Origin: Mytilus edulis
Taxonomy: Eukaryota > Mollusca > Bivalvia > Mytilida > Mytilidae
Reading direction: 5' to 3'
Length of the DNA stretch: 64,000 nt
NCBI RefSeq assembly: GCF_963676685.1
Contig: NC_092351.1
Location: 37,996,733 to 38,060,732, forward strand
Shown here: piece after piece, positions 21,401-29,503 of the stretch
Numbering within the stretch: position 1 is the stretch's first letter
How the letters are laid out: every line of letters begins with the position of its first letter
Program-made: the position numbers and the translations under genes
The notes under the pieces: model-generated
The model's input: the letters and a program-made list of their open reading frames with translations, nothing else
What the model was told of the DNA's origin: nothing
Databases searched by the model: none

Positions 21401-24133
21401 TTTAGGCTGCAATTTACACCTAACACTTAAAACTTTAGTGCTGATATCCACATCGTTCTCTCCAATTTAAAAAAAAAATCAACATAGTTTAAAGTTGACC
21501 ACAGGAGGACCCAAAAATGAATTGTTATTGCTCAACATTCATGTGGGGTAACAGGTGACTTTCTTAAAGGTAGCACTACAGTCTAACAATGATTTTTTGA
21601 AATTATTTTTTTTTCACATAATTTTGAAGTTAGTACTATACTGCACAGTTTGTAAAAATCCCAAAGTCATTATCATATTGCAACAGGGAGTAAATTGATA
21701 ATTGACTTATGTAAATAAAAGCACATGGTAATTAATCGAAATATATAGGCATTTGGGAGGGGCTAATATGCCAATCATCTGTTGATGACAGTGTCCAGCT
21801 GTTAATCCCTGACCACAAGAGAAATATTGTAGTCTTATCTCATTGTTTTGCAACAAAAATAATTTATGTAACAGCAGAGGCGGATTTAGGGGGGCCCAGG
21901 GGGCCCGGCCCCCCCCCCTTTTTGGGAAAAAATTTGGTTGCTTATATAGGGAATCACTGAAGCGTGACTGGAGCGAGCCCCCTCTTAGGTCAGTCAGTGG
22001 GCCCCCACTTATGAAAATTCCTGGATCCGCCACTGAACAAAAATAAAAATAAAATACTATGGGAAAGAGTGGGAAAGTATTAAAAGCCTCTGACTGCCTG
22101 TATACATTTATTCCCTTGGTCTTCTTCATTTAAATACAATTTTATGCATTTTAACTAATTTTCAGTTTGAGTTTAATTTTTCGGTTCCAAATAAATTAAA
22201 AAAAAATCTGAGGAAAAGTGTATTTTCAAAAAGAGGATGGCCTAACTCATGATCTTTTTATGAACATGTTTTTTATGCACACTTTTCTTAGTGTTCTAGC
22301 TTATTTCAGACATAGTTTATTTCTTTTTTAAAATTCAAATATTTTATATAGAGAATAATGATGTTAAACATTGATTATATGCAGCTGGTCAATCATGTTA
22401 TTCTTTTATCTTAGACTGTCTGGAAAGAGGCGGAGCTTTGTCTATATTTAAATACTATATTATAAATGTTGGTCAAATCTAAGACGTCAAACTCCCGCCA
22501 AATGCCAAGTTAGTGTTGGACAGTTCACATATAATATAAAATTTACAGCATTAGAGCATCAAAGACACAAAGTGTGTGGTTCTATATATAGTAATGGTAT
22601 CAGAACACTCCTGGGGTGTTCCCAGTGGAATTTGTGTATTTATATTGACTTTATAGAGGTGTTAAGGGGGAAATTCAGTTTTTAGGTCATTTCTCAGAAC
22701 AATTTTTCATGAGAATTGTAATGAAAAAATGAAAATAGAATCTTTATGGTTACCCCCTTTGGCTTGGCTTTGATATATATGATTAAAGGGTGTATTTTCT
22801 ACAATACCATGTCCCAGTTTTTGGATAATATGCTTTTAAATGAATTTATAGGTCTCCAAAGATGAAAGGTGAAATGAGGTTTGGAACCCAGCAGTTAAAT
22901 CAATATATCTTCTTACTGGAGGCATATATAAAAAATCTAAGACATGGTTTTGTTGATTTTATATGGTCATGATGGTTGATTAAAGGGATGAAAACAAATG
23001 TTTACTACCATTTGACATGAATATGCCATTTTGATCGAAGTTAGAAGACCACTTTTTTGGCAATTAATGAGCTATATTTTGAGATTAATCAAACCAAAAT
23101 TAAATTTTTAAATAGATTAAGAAAGAGTTATATTTCAGCTTTAAAATAAGTTAAAGATTTTAAAAATCCATCGAGCAGTTTTAGAGAAATTAATCCTTAA
23201 AGACTGTTGATTGGAGTCTGAAAATTCTGACTGTAGTGCTATCTTACATGTCTTAAATAAGTACAAATAATGCAATTTTTTTTTGTAAAACTATTATTTG
23301 AACAACAGTTTACTGATTGTAGGATAAAAAGAGGTTCTGGGTGGTAAACTTCCAAGAAAGTGAAAAATTGCCAGTTGACAGAAATTTCGTGCTTAGCTCT
23401 CATGCTTGGTACATGTTTTATTGTTTGAAAAAGATATGTAGTCCACCGTATAATACTGCCATTTTGAATTTGGCCTTTAATGTGAGCCATACGACTTTTG
23501 ACTTTATTGTAGTATTAGGACAGTGTCAACTTCACAATGCAATTCCTCTTACGTGTCTTATATAAAAGAAGATGTGGTATAATTACCAATGAGATAACTC
23601 TCCAAAAGAGCCCAAATGACACAGATAGTATCAAATATAACTTTCCGTACAACCTTCAACAATGATCAAAGCCCATACCGCATAGTTGACTATAAAAAGA
23701 CCCGAAATGACTAAGACCTTTTGACTGAATCCTCCATACTTGATAGGATTATTTGCCATTATTTGCTATTGCCCATATTTTACCAAGATTTTATTTTACC
23801 ATTTTTACTAAGTTATTTCATTTGTATGTCTAGTGATATAAACATTTTTAAAAGCATTGTTATATATTATATCATTAATTTTTTCAGATATTGACGCCTG
23901 AACCCAGTGATTCAACAATGTACTTTGGAGATTATGTAAATGAAGTTATCTCTTTCATCAAGAACTTTTTCCTCTTCGGATGTGTTCTTTTTGTAGGTTT
24001 ATATTTCCTAAGAGTAGATGTTTCGGTAATCAAGTTAATCTTTTACTGTCTATTATTGATAATGATAATTTTGTACATGTGTGAATATTTTATCAAATCT
24101 AATAGACCTGTAAATGCCAGTGCTGTAAGATGA
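12490..24133 (+). CDS. Membrane-anchored P-loop GTPase-like protein (IFI44-like), 5 exons, 417 aa
   Basis: Exons 12490-12622, 17418-17745, 19464-19789, 21072-21292 and 23888-24133. Every junction has GT/AG and matching phases (1, 2, 1, 0), giving 1254 nt including stop. ATG at 12490 is preceded by an in-frame TGA at 12484; a TTTTTTGTAG acceptor at 12479 suggests an upstream noncoding exon. The N-terminus (about 60 aa) is acidic and lysine-rich, likely disordered. The Walker A motif VIGPPGCGKSSFLNTV lies near residue 105; DMTGFEND follows in exon 3 as the switch II DxxG motif; VMTCADI in exon 4 sits where the TKxD specificity motif is expected, but is degenerate (TCAD). The last exon carries two hydrophobic segments (FFLFGCVLFVGLYFL; LIFYCLLLIMIILYM), so the protein is probably anchored in a membrane by its C-terminus. 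The DxxG sequence recalls the DTMGLE box of IFI44/IFI44L, vertebrate interferon-induced proteins; an immune role is inference. Introns are full of repeats. Confidence 0.85.
12651..12871. mobile_element. MITE with GGGTCTCATTGGG terminal inverted repeats
   Basis: Left end GGGTCTCATTGGGG and right end CCTCCCAATGAGACCC are inverted. The interior repeats the phrase AAGCGGGA(C/T)ACGGGAA four to five times. It lies 28 bp inside intron 1 of the GTPase-like gene. Confidence 0.7.
13000..13160 (+). repeat. SINE-like tail repeat in intron 1
   Basis: GGGCTTTGCTCATTGTTGAAGGCC, TATAGTTGTTAATGTCTGTG and ATAGTTGTCTCATTGGCAATC, then CACATCTTTTTTAT. This is the sense orientation of the family found reversed at 20087, 23570, 47635, 48045 and 53560. 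Confidence 0.7.
13161..14120. other. Intron 1 sequence; old repeat fragment at 13960-14110
   Basis: Mostly unassigned AT-rich intron. The end (CTTCATATTTCAGAAGGGAGAAGAC ... GACTTCATTTTCATGGTTCAATG, interrupted) belongs to the family tandemly arrayed at 16590-17160 and 17940-18790. Confidence 0.4.
14130..15030. repeat. Tandem-like repeat of about 155-160 bp units in intron 1
   Basis: Successive units share AATAACTTTAGT, AGAAATCT(A/T)TGA(A/C)ATTTAAAC, GGTTGGGATTGAT and AGCATTTTTCTTGGTTTTCA. A related stretch lies at 32735-33010. It is a bivalve-type dispersed repeat with no clear ends here. Open frames inside are by-products. Confidence 0.6.
15036..16305 (+). mobile_element. 5'-truncated retroelement: RT C-terminal region plus about 640-bp 3' tail
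   Basis: An open frame runs to TAA at 15665. It starts in the RT downstream of the catalytic box: YINEIYPVELTLNKAN, FLDLDIYITNGKLNTKIYDK, FPIVNYPFLDGDVPLSPSYG, VYISQLVRFARVCNN, ISHPIFYGNILYKAQR, KKGYNYDTVVKSLKIAYFG. The RYIDDVLS motif of this family (seen in the 63440 copy) is upstream of the truncation. The spacing of FLD, IYDK and YGVYISQL after the RT palm recalls Penelope-like elements, but I assign the clade only tentatively. The 3' tail ends at CACATTCCCAATTTCCATTC. It is intact as an open frame, hence relatively young. It lies in intron 1 of the GTPase-like gene. Confidence 0.75.
16500..17180. repeat. Tandem repeat of about 170 bp (GACCTCATTTTCATGGTTCA units)
   Basis: Three to four diverged units share GACCT(C)ATTTTCATGGTTCATTG, TAAGTTTTTGTGTTTTGTTTG, TATATTTGGTGTATG and AAGGTGTACATGTC. 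A second array of five to six units of the same repeat lies at 17940-18790 in intron 2. A foldback palindrome interrupts it at 16971-17092. Confidence 0.7.
16971..17092. repeat. Foldback palindrome in intron 1
   Basis: Arms AGTTAGCTGGGGAACCGTAG...CTATTTGC and GCAAATAGT...CTACGGTTCCACAGCTAACT pair over about 52 bases with few differences, around a short loop ATTCTATGGTCC. A transcript across it (the host pre-mRNA) would form a long hairpin. Confidence 0.85.
17880..18790. repeat. Second array of the ~170-bp repeat (intron 2)
   Basis: Units with TGACCTCATTTTCATGGTTCA, AAGTTTTTGTGTTTTGGTCTG, AATAGGTCTAGTATATTCGG and AAGGTGTACATGTCC recur about every 170 bp. The last unit ends near GGCGAGACATTTCAGCGTGTG, an end also seen at 17160 (GGAGACATTTCAGCTTGTG), which marks the 3' boundary of the family. 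Confidence 0.7.
18791..19463. other. End of intron 2; low-complexity and unassigned
   Basis: Includes a GTTGAGGGGGGAGGGGGGGG run at 19182-19200 and repeated GTTGTTAAC phrases, probably an old repeat. No exon seen before the acceptor at 19463. Confidence 0.3.
20087..20350 (-). repeat. SINE-like tail repeat (intron 3)
   Basis: On the plus strand: GAAGATGCAGTGTGATTGCC, GGAGACAACTTTCCAC, ACAGCCTTCAACATTGAGC, CTATAAAAGGCCCGAAATGAC and ACAGGCTCCTGACATGG. It is the reverse complement of the TGTCTCATTGGCA...CACATCTTC family. Confidence 0.75.
21567..23246. mobile_element. Putative 1.7-kb nonautonomous TIR element in intron 4
   Basis: AAGGTAGCACTACAGTC at 21567-21583 and its near-complement GACTGTAGTGCTATCTTA at 23229-23246 are inverted and bound 1.68 kb of noncoding sequence. 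No transposase frame remains. A hAT-type MITE is nested at 21878-22037. The bounds are inferred from this single TIR pair. Confidence 0.5.
21878..22037. mobile_element. hAT-type MITE, CAGAGGCGGATT...GGATCCGCCACTG
   Basis: Inverted ends CAGAGGCGGATTTAGG and CCTGGATCCGCCACTG; C-rich interior (GGGCCCGGCCCCCCCC). Open frames on both strands here (21843-22046, 21707-22129) are artefacts of this palindromic, GC-rich element. Confidence 0.75.
23565..23720 (-). repeat. SINE-like tail repeat (intron 4)
   Basis: Plus strand AAGAAGATGTGGTATAATTACC, GAGATAACTCTCCAAAAGAG, ACAACCTTCAACAATGATC and CATAGTTGACTATAAAAAG: a reversed, shorter member of the family at 20087. Confidence 0.7.
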
Positions 24134-25007
24134 ACATTTCACATGTATTAACATTTGAGCATTGACATGTTCAAAACAGTTACATTTTTCATGATTTACT
24201 CTGGTTTAAAATAGAATTTAGAATTCTGTCTATTGGAAATAACATAAAAAATGTGGTGCACACTTAAAAATAACCCGCTACATACCACATTTTTTTATAT
24301 TATTTCTTCATACACAGAAAAAATATTACACTTATTCTCTTAATAAAAAGGAGGTTAAGGATGCTATGTAATTATTGAAGTATTAATGTTATCAAACATG
24401 CATCAATTATTTTTATGTGTCCAGCAATTTTTGCTATATTTGGATTAAAGATTCTATAAGTTTTTTCAAAGACGTGCCAGAGTATTGAAGTTGTTTTGAA
24501 TGAGTTCAGTGTTTTTAAGATATTTTGTTGGTGGTAAATGTAAGATTGTTTACCCTGAAGTACTGATGTGTTCAGATTTTGTATTATATTATCTTAAAGG
24601 ATAATGTAAGAATGTTTACCTTGGATTATTGATGTGTTCATATTTTTAATACATTACTTAAAGGATAATGTAAGAGTGTTTACCTTGGACTATTGATGTG
24701 TTCAGATATTTTACTACATTTTCTTAAAGGATAATGTAAGAGTGTTTACCTTGGACTATTGATGTGTTCAGATATTTTACTACATTTTCTTAAAGGATAG
24801 TGTAAGAGTGTTTACTTTAGATTAATTATTGATGTGTCCAGTTTTTTTTTTATTATAGTATCTTAAAGGATGTAATGTAAGAATGTGGACCTTGGACTAT
24901 TGATGTGTTCATATTTTTAATACATTACTTAAAAAGGACAACGTAAGAGTGTAAACCTTGGATTATTGATGTGTTCAGATTTTTTTTAAGGACAATGTAA
25001 ATAGAGA

Positions 25008-25136
25008 ATATCATATGGCTTTTTCAATATCACATCTGTATCAACCCAAGACACCAATATAATCACAAGAGCTCGAGGGATTATATTGGTTGAGGGTTGA
25101 TACGGTGTGTGATATTGAAAAAAGCCATATCATATA
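25008..25136. repeat. Foldback palindrome inside minisatellite
   Basis: Arms TATCATATGGCTTTTTCAAT...CCAATATAATC and GATTATATTGG...ATTGAAAAAAGCCATATCATA pair over about 55 bases around the loop ACAAGAGCTCGAG. Confidence 0.85.
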
Positions 25137-25440
25137 CACTTTATTATATACATATACCTAAAGTAGATGTTTTTTATGTGACATGATGTCATACAGAAAA
25201 GGAGGTTTGAAATGACGTCATACAGACTATAGGTTTGACATGACGTCATATAGATTAGGGATTTGATATAGCCTTTGCAACAGTGACTGCAATCGATGAT
25301 GTGACTTCATATAGATTAAAGGTGTGATAAAGCTTTTGTAACCATGCTGATATTGATATCATCAAAGGTGGCTGATATATACAGCACACTTGCCATTGAT
25401 TGTATAACACATACAATTTATTTGTATTTACCGCTAAGTA
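25137..25440. other. TGACGTCATA-rich segment
   Basis: The phrase TGACGTCATA(T/C)AGA recurs at about 25190, 25210, 25240 and 25300 (last degenerate), spaced about 35-50 bp. TGACGTCA is the palindromic CRE octamer, but here it looks like part of a small tandem repeat. Confidence 0.4.
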
Positions 25441-25582
25441 TATAATAAGAGTGTTTACTTTAGATTATTGATGTGTTCAGCTTTGTTACTATATTATCTT
25501 TAAGGATAATGTAAGATATTTTACTTAGTATTGATGTGTTCAGCTTTTTTTTAGTTTGAATATTGATGTGTTCAGCTTTTTT

Positions 25583-27362
25583 AGCTCACCTGGCCCGAAG
25601 GGCCAAGTGAGCTTTTCTCATCACTTGGCGTCCGTCGTCCGTCGTCGTTAACTTTTACAAAAATCTTCTCCTCTGAAACTACTGGGCCAAATTTAACCAA
25701 ACTTGGCCACAATCATCATTGGGGTATCTAGTTTAAAAAATGTGTTCGGTTACCCGGCCAACCAACCAAGATGGCCGCCATGGCTAAAAATAGAACATAG
25801 GGGTCAAATGCAGTTTTTGGCTTATAACTCTGAAACCAAAGCATTTAGAGCAAATCTGACATGGAGTTAAATTGTTTATTAAGTCAAGATCTATCTGCCT
25901 TAAAATTTTCAGACGAATCGGACAACCGGTTGTTGGGTTGCTGCCCCTGAATTGGCAATTTTAAGGAAATTTTGCCGTTATATGGTTATTATCTTGAATA
26001 TTATTATAGATAGAGATAAACTGTAAACAGCAATAATGTTCAGCAAAGTAAGATCTACAAATAAGTCAACATGACCGAAATGGTCAGTTGACCCATATAG
26101 GAGTTATTGCCCTTTATAGTCAATTTTTAACCATTTTTCGTAAATCTTAGTAATCTTTTACAAAAATTTTCTCCTCTGAAACAACTGGGCCAAATTTATC
26201 CAAACTTGGCCACAATTATCTTTGGGGTATCTAGTTTAAAAAATGTGTCCAGGGACCCGGCCAACCAACCAAGATGGCCGCCATGGCTAAAAATAGAACA
26301 TAGGGGTAAAATGCAGTTTTTGGCTTATAACTTAAAAACCAAAGCATTAAGAGCAAATCTGACGATTAGAAAATTGTTTATCAGGTCAAGATCTATCTAC
26401 CCTGAAATTTTCAGATGAATCTGACAACCTGTTGTTGGGTTGCTGCCCCTGAATTGGTAATTTTAAGGAAATTTTACTGTTTTTGGTTATTATCTTGAAA
26501 ATTATATGAATAGAAATGAACTGTAAACAGCAATAATGTTCAGCAAAGTAAGATTTACAAATAAGTCAACATGACCGAAATGGTCAGTTGACCCATATAG
26601 GAGATATTGTCCTTTATAGTCAATTTTTAACCATTTTTCGTAAATCTTAGTAATCTTTTACAAAAATCTTCTCCTCTGAAACTACTGGGCCAAATTAATC
26701 CAAACTTATCCACAATCATCTTTTGGGTATCTAGTTTCAAAAATGTGTCCGATGACCCGGCCATTCAACCAAGATGGCCGCCATGGCTAAAAATAGAAGA
26801 TAGGGGTAAAATGCAGTTTTTGGCTTATAACTCAAAAACCAAAGCCTTTAGAGCAAATCTGACAGGGGGATAAATTGTTTATCAGGTCAAGATCTATCTG
26901 CCCTGAAATTTTCAGATAAATCGGACAACCCGTTGTTGGGTTCCTGCCCCTGAATTGGTAATTTTAAGGAAATTTTACTGTTTTTGGTTATTATCTTGAA
27001 AATTATTATAGATAGAAATAAACTGTAAACAGCAATAATGTTCAGCAAAGTAAGATTTACAAATAAGTCAACATGACCGAATTGGTCAATTGACCCCCTA
27101 AGGAGTTATTGTCCTTTATAGTCAATTTTCAACAATTTTTATAAAATTTGTAAATTTTTACTAACATTTTCCACTGAAACTACTGGGCCAACTTCATTAT
27201 AGATAGAGATAATTGTAAGCTGCAAGGATGTTCAGTAAAGTAAGATGTACAAACACATCACCATCACCAAAATACAATTTTGTCATGAATCCATCTGCTT
27301 CCTTTGTTTAATAGTCACATAGACCAAGGTGAGCGACACAGGCTCTTTAGAGCCTCTAGTTT
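25583..27362 (+). mobile_element. Array element copy 2: three ~503-bp monomers between hairpin ends
   Basis: 5' end AGCTCACCTGGCCCGAAGGGCCAAGTGAGC is a perfect small hairpin (interrupted quote of GGCCC-GAA-GGGCC). Monomer starts (CTTTTACAAAAATCTTCTCC or variant) are at about 25651, 26154 and 26655, and a terminal partial at 27160. 3' end CCAAGGTGAGCGACACA, hairpin GGCTCTTTAGAGCC, CTAG, T-run. GCTCACCTGG at the start and CCAAGGTGAGC at the end are subterminal inverted repeats. It sits in a T-run of the GATGTGTTCAG minisatellite, the same phrase on both sides. No transposase is encoded. The architecture fits Helentron-derived (HINE/pearl-like) nonautonomous elements. Confidence 0.8.
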
Positions 27363-27697
27363 AGTCTTAATATTGATGTGTTCAGCTTTTTTTTACTATA
27401 TTTTTGTTAAAGGATATTGTTATGGTGTTTACCTAAGAGAATTGGTGTAATCATTTATTAACATCATGTACATTGAATATTATTTATGTGTTTAGCTTTT
27501 TATGCTATACCGGTATTTTATTCTATGATATTGTAAAGGCATTGAAACCCTATAATATTTATGTAGTACACATAGAATGTTTTTATTGGTTCTATTTTTT
27601 GTACAATATTTTATTCAATAAAATTGCAATGGCATTTACTCTTGAATTTGATGAAGTCACATGTCTTAGCAATCTTTTTATGCCATGAATGCTTTTT
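27363..27697. repeat. Minisatellite flank duplicated at 30055-30325
   Basis: The segments share TTATGCTATA, GATATTGTAAAGGCATT, ACATAGAATGTTTTTATTGG and GCATTTACTCTTGAATTT in order. So about 270 bp is duplicated on either side of array element copy 3. The 27473-27688 open frame is part of this duplicate and is not called a gene. Confidence 0.65.
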
Positions 27698-29503
27698 AGC
27701 TCACCTGGCTCGAAGGGTCAAGTGAGCTTTTCCCATCACTTGGCGTCCGGCGTCCATCGTCCGGCGTCCGGCGTCCGTCGTCCGGCGTTAACTTTTACAA
27801 AAATCTTCTCCTCTGAAACTACTGGGCCAAATTTACCCAAACTTGGCCACAATCATCATTGGGGTATCTAGTTTAAAAAATGTGTCCGGTGACCCGGTCA
27901 ACCAACCAAGATGGCCGCCACAGCTAAAAATAGAACATGGGGGTAAAATGCAGTTTTTGGCTTATAACTCAAAACCCAAAGCATTTAGAGCAAATCTGAC
28001 ATGGGGTAAAATTGTTCATCAGGTCAAGATCTATCTGTCCTGAAATTTTCAAATGAATAGGATAACCGGTTGTTGGGTTGCTGCCCCTAAATTGGTAATT
28101 TTAAGGAAATTTTGCTGTTTTTGGTTATTATCTTGAATATTATTATAGATAGAGATAAACTGTGAAAAGCAATAATGTTCAGCAAAGTAAGATTTACAAA
28201 TAAGCCAACATGACCAAAATGGTCAGTTGACCCCTTTAGGAGTTATTGCCCTTAATAGTCAATTTTTAACCATTTTTCGTAAATCTTAGTAATCTTTTAC
28301 AAAAATCTTCTCCTCTAAAACTACTGGGCCAAATTTAACCAAACTTGGCCACAATCATCATTCGGGTATTTGATTTAAAAAATGTGTCCGGTGACCCAGT
28401 CAACCAACCAAGATGGCCACCACAGCTAAAAATAGAACATGGGGGTAAAATGCAGTTTTTGGCTTATAACTCAAAGACCAAAGCATTTAGAGCAAATCTG
28501 ACATCGGTAAAATTTTTCATCAGGTTAAGATCTATCTGCCCTGAAATTTTCAGATGAATCGGACAATCCGCTGTTGGGTTGCTGCCCCAGAATTGGTAAT
28601 TTTAAGGAAATTTTGCTGTTTTTAGTTATTATCTTGAATATTATTATAGATAGAGATAAATTGTAAACAGCAATAATGTTCAGCAAAGTAAGATTTACAT
28701 ATAAGTCAACATAACCGAAATGGTCAATTGACCCCTTTAGGAGTTATTGCACTTTATAGTAAATTTTTAACAGTTTTTCGTAAATCTTAGTAATCTTTTA
28801 CAAAAATCTTCTCCTCTGATACTACGGGGCCAAATCAAACCAAACTTGGCCACAATCATCATTTGGGTATCTAGTTTAAAAAATATGTGGCGTGACCTGG
28901 TCAACCAACCAAGATGGCTGCCACGGTTAAAAATAGAACGTAGGGGTAAAATTAAGTTTTTGGCTTATAACTCAAAAACCAAAGCATTTAAAGCAAATAT
29001 GACAGAGGTAAAATTATTTTACAGGTCAAAATTTATCTGCCCTGAAATTTTCAGATGAATCGAACAACCCGTTGTTGGTAGATGCCCCTGAACTGTTAAT
29101 TTTAAGGAAATTTTGCTATTTTTGATTATTATCTTGAATATTATTATAGATAGAGATAAACTGTAAAAACAATACATGTTGGCAAAGTAAGATCTACAAA
29201 TAGGTCAACATGACCAAAATTGTCAGTTGACCCCTTTAGGAGTTATTGCCCTGTATAGTCATGTTTTAACCATTTTTTCATAAATCTTAGTAATCTTTTA
29301 CAAATATCTTCTCCTCTGAAACTACTGGGCCAAGTAAATTATAGATAGAGATAATTGTAAGCAGCTAGAATGTTCAGTAAATTAAGATGTACAAACACAT
29401 CACCATCATCAAAACACAATTTTGTCATGAATCCATCTGCATCCTTTGTTTAATATTCACATAGACCAAGGTGAGCGACACAGGCTCTTTAGAGCCTCTA
29501 GTT
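27698..29503 (+). mobile_element. Array element copy 3: three ~502-bp monomers plus partial
   Basis: 5' end AGCTCACCTGGCTCGAAGGG; a small GTCCGGCGTCC tandem (27740-27787); monomer starts near 27790, 28292, 28794 and a partial at 29296; 3' end GGCTCTTTAGAGCC then CTAG at about 29500 and a T-run. Same boundaries and monomer number as copy 2, so it is a defined element and not a random array. Confidence 0.8.

Larger units (their letters stand above)
24540..25582. repeat. Minisatellite, ~65-bp units with GATGTGTTCAG
   Basis: GATGTGTTCA recurs at 24564, 24631, 24694, 24761, (24831, variant), 24901 and 24968, with AAAGGATAATGTAAGAGTG in between; spacing is 63-70 bp. Units resume at about 25440-25582 and 27360-27500. 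It starts about 400 bp after the GTPase-like stop codon and may fall in its 3' UTR. Confidence 0.8.

Noticed and set aside
21707-22129. 140-codon open frame on the minus strand and 67-codon frame on the plus strand
   Set aside because: Both lie over the GC-rich, palindromic hAT-type MITE at 21878-22037, which is open on both strands because of its composition.
24540-25582. Regularly spaced repeats of about 65 bp, superficially CRISPR-like
   Set aside because: Units are contiguous diverged tandem copies without unique spacers, in a eukaryotic genome.
26206-29058. Open frames of about 70 codons repeated in successive array monomers (GDPVNQPRWPP..., MQFLAYNSKTKAF...)
   Set aside because: The frame begins at TTG, not ATG, recurs only because the monomer is tandemly repeated, and is broken in other monomers. 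No domain recognised. Noncoding repeat is the simpler reading.
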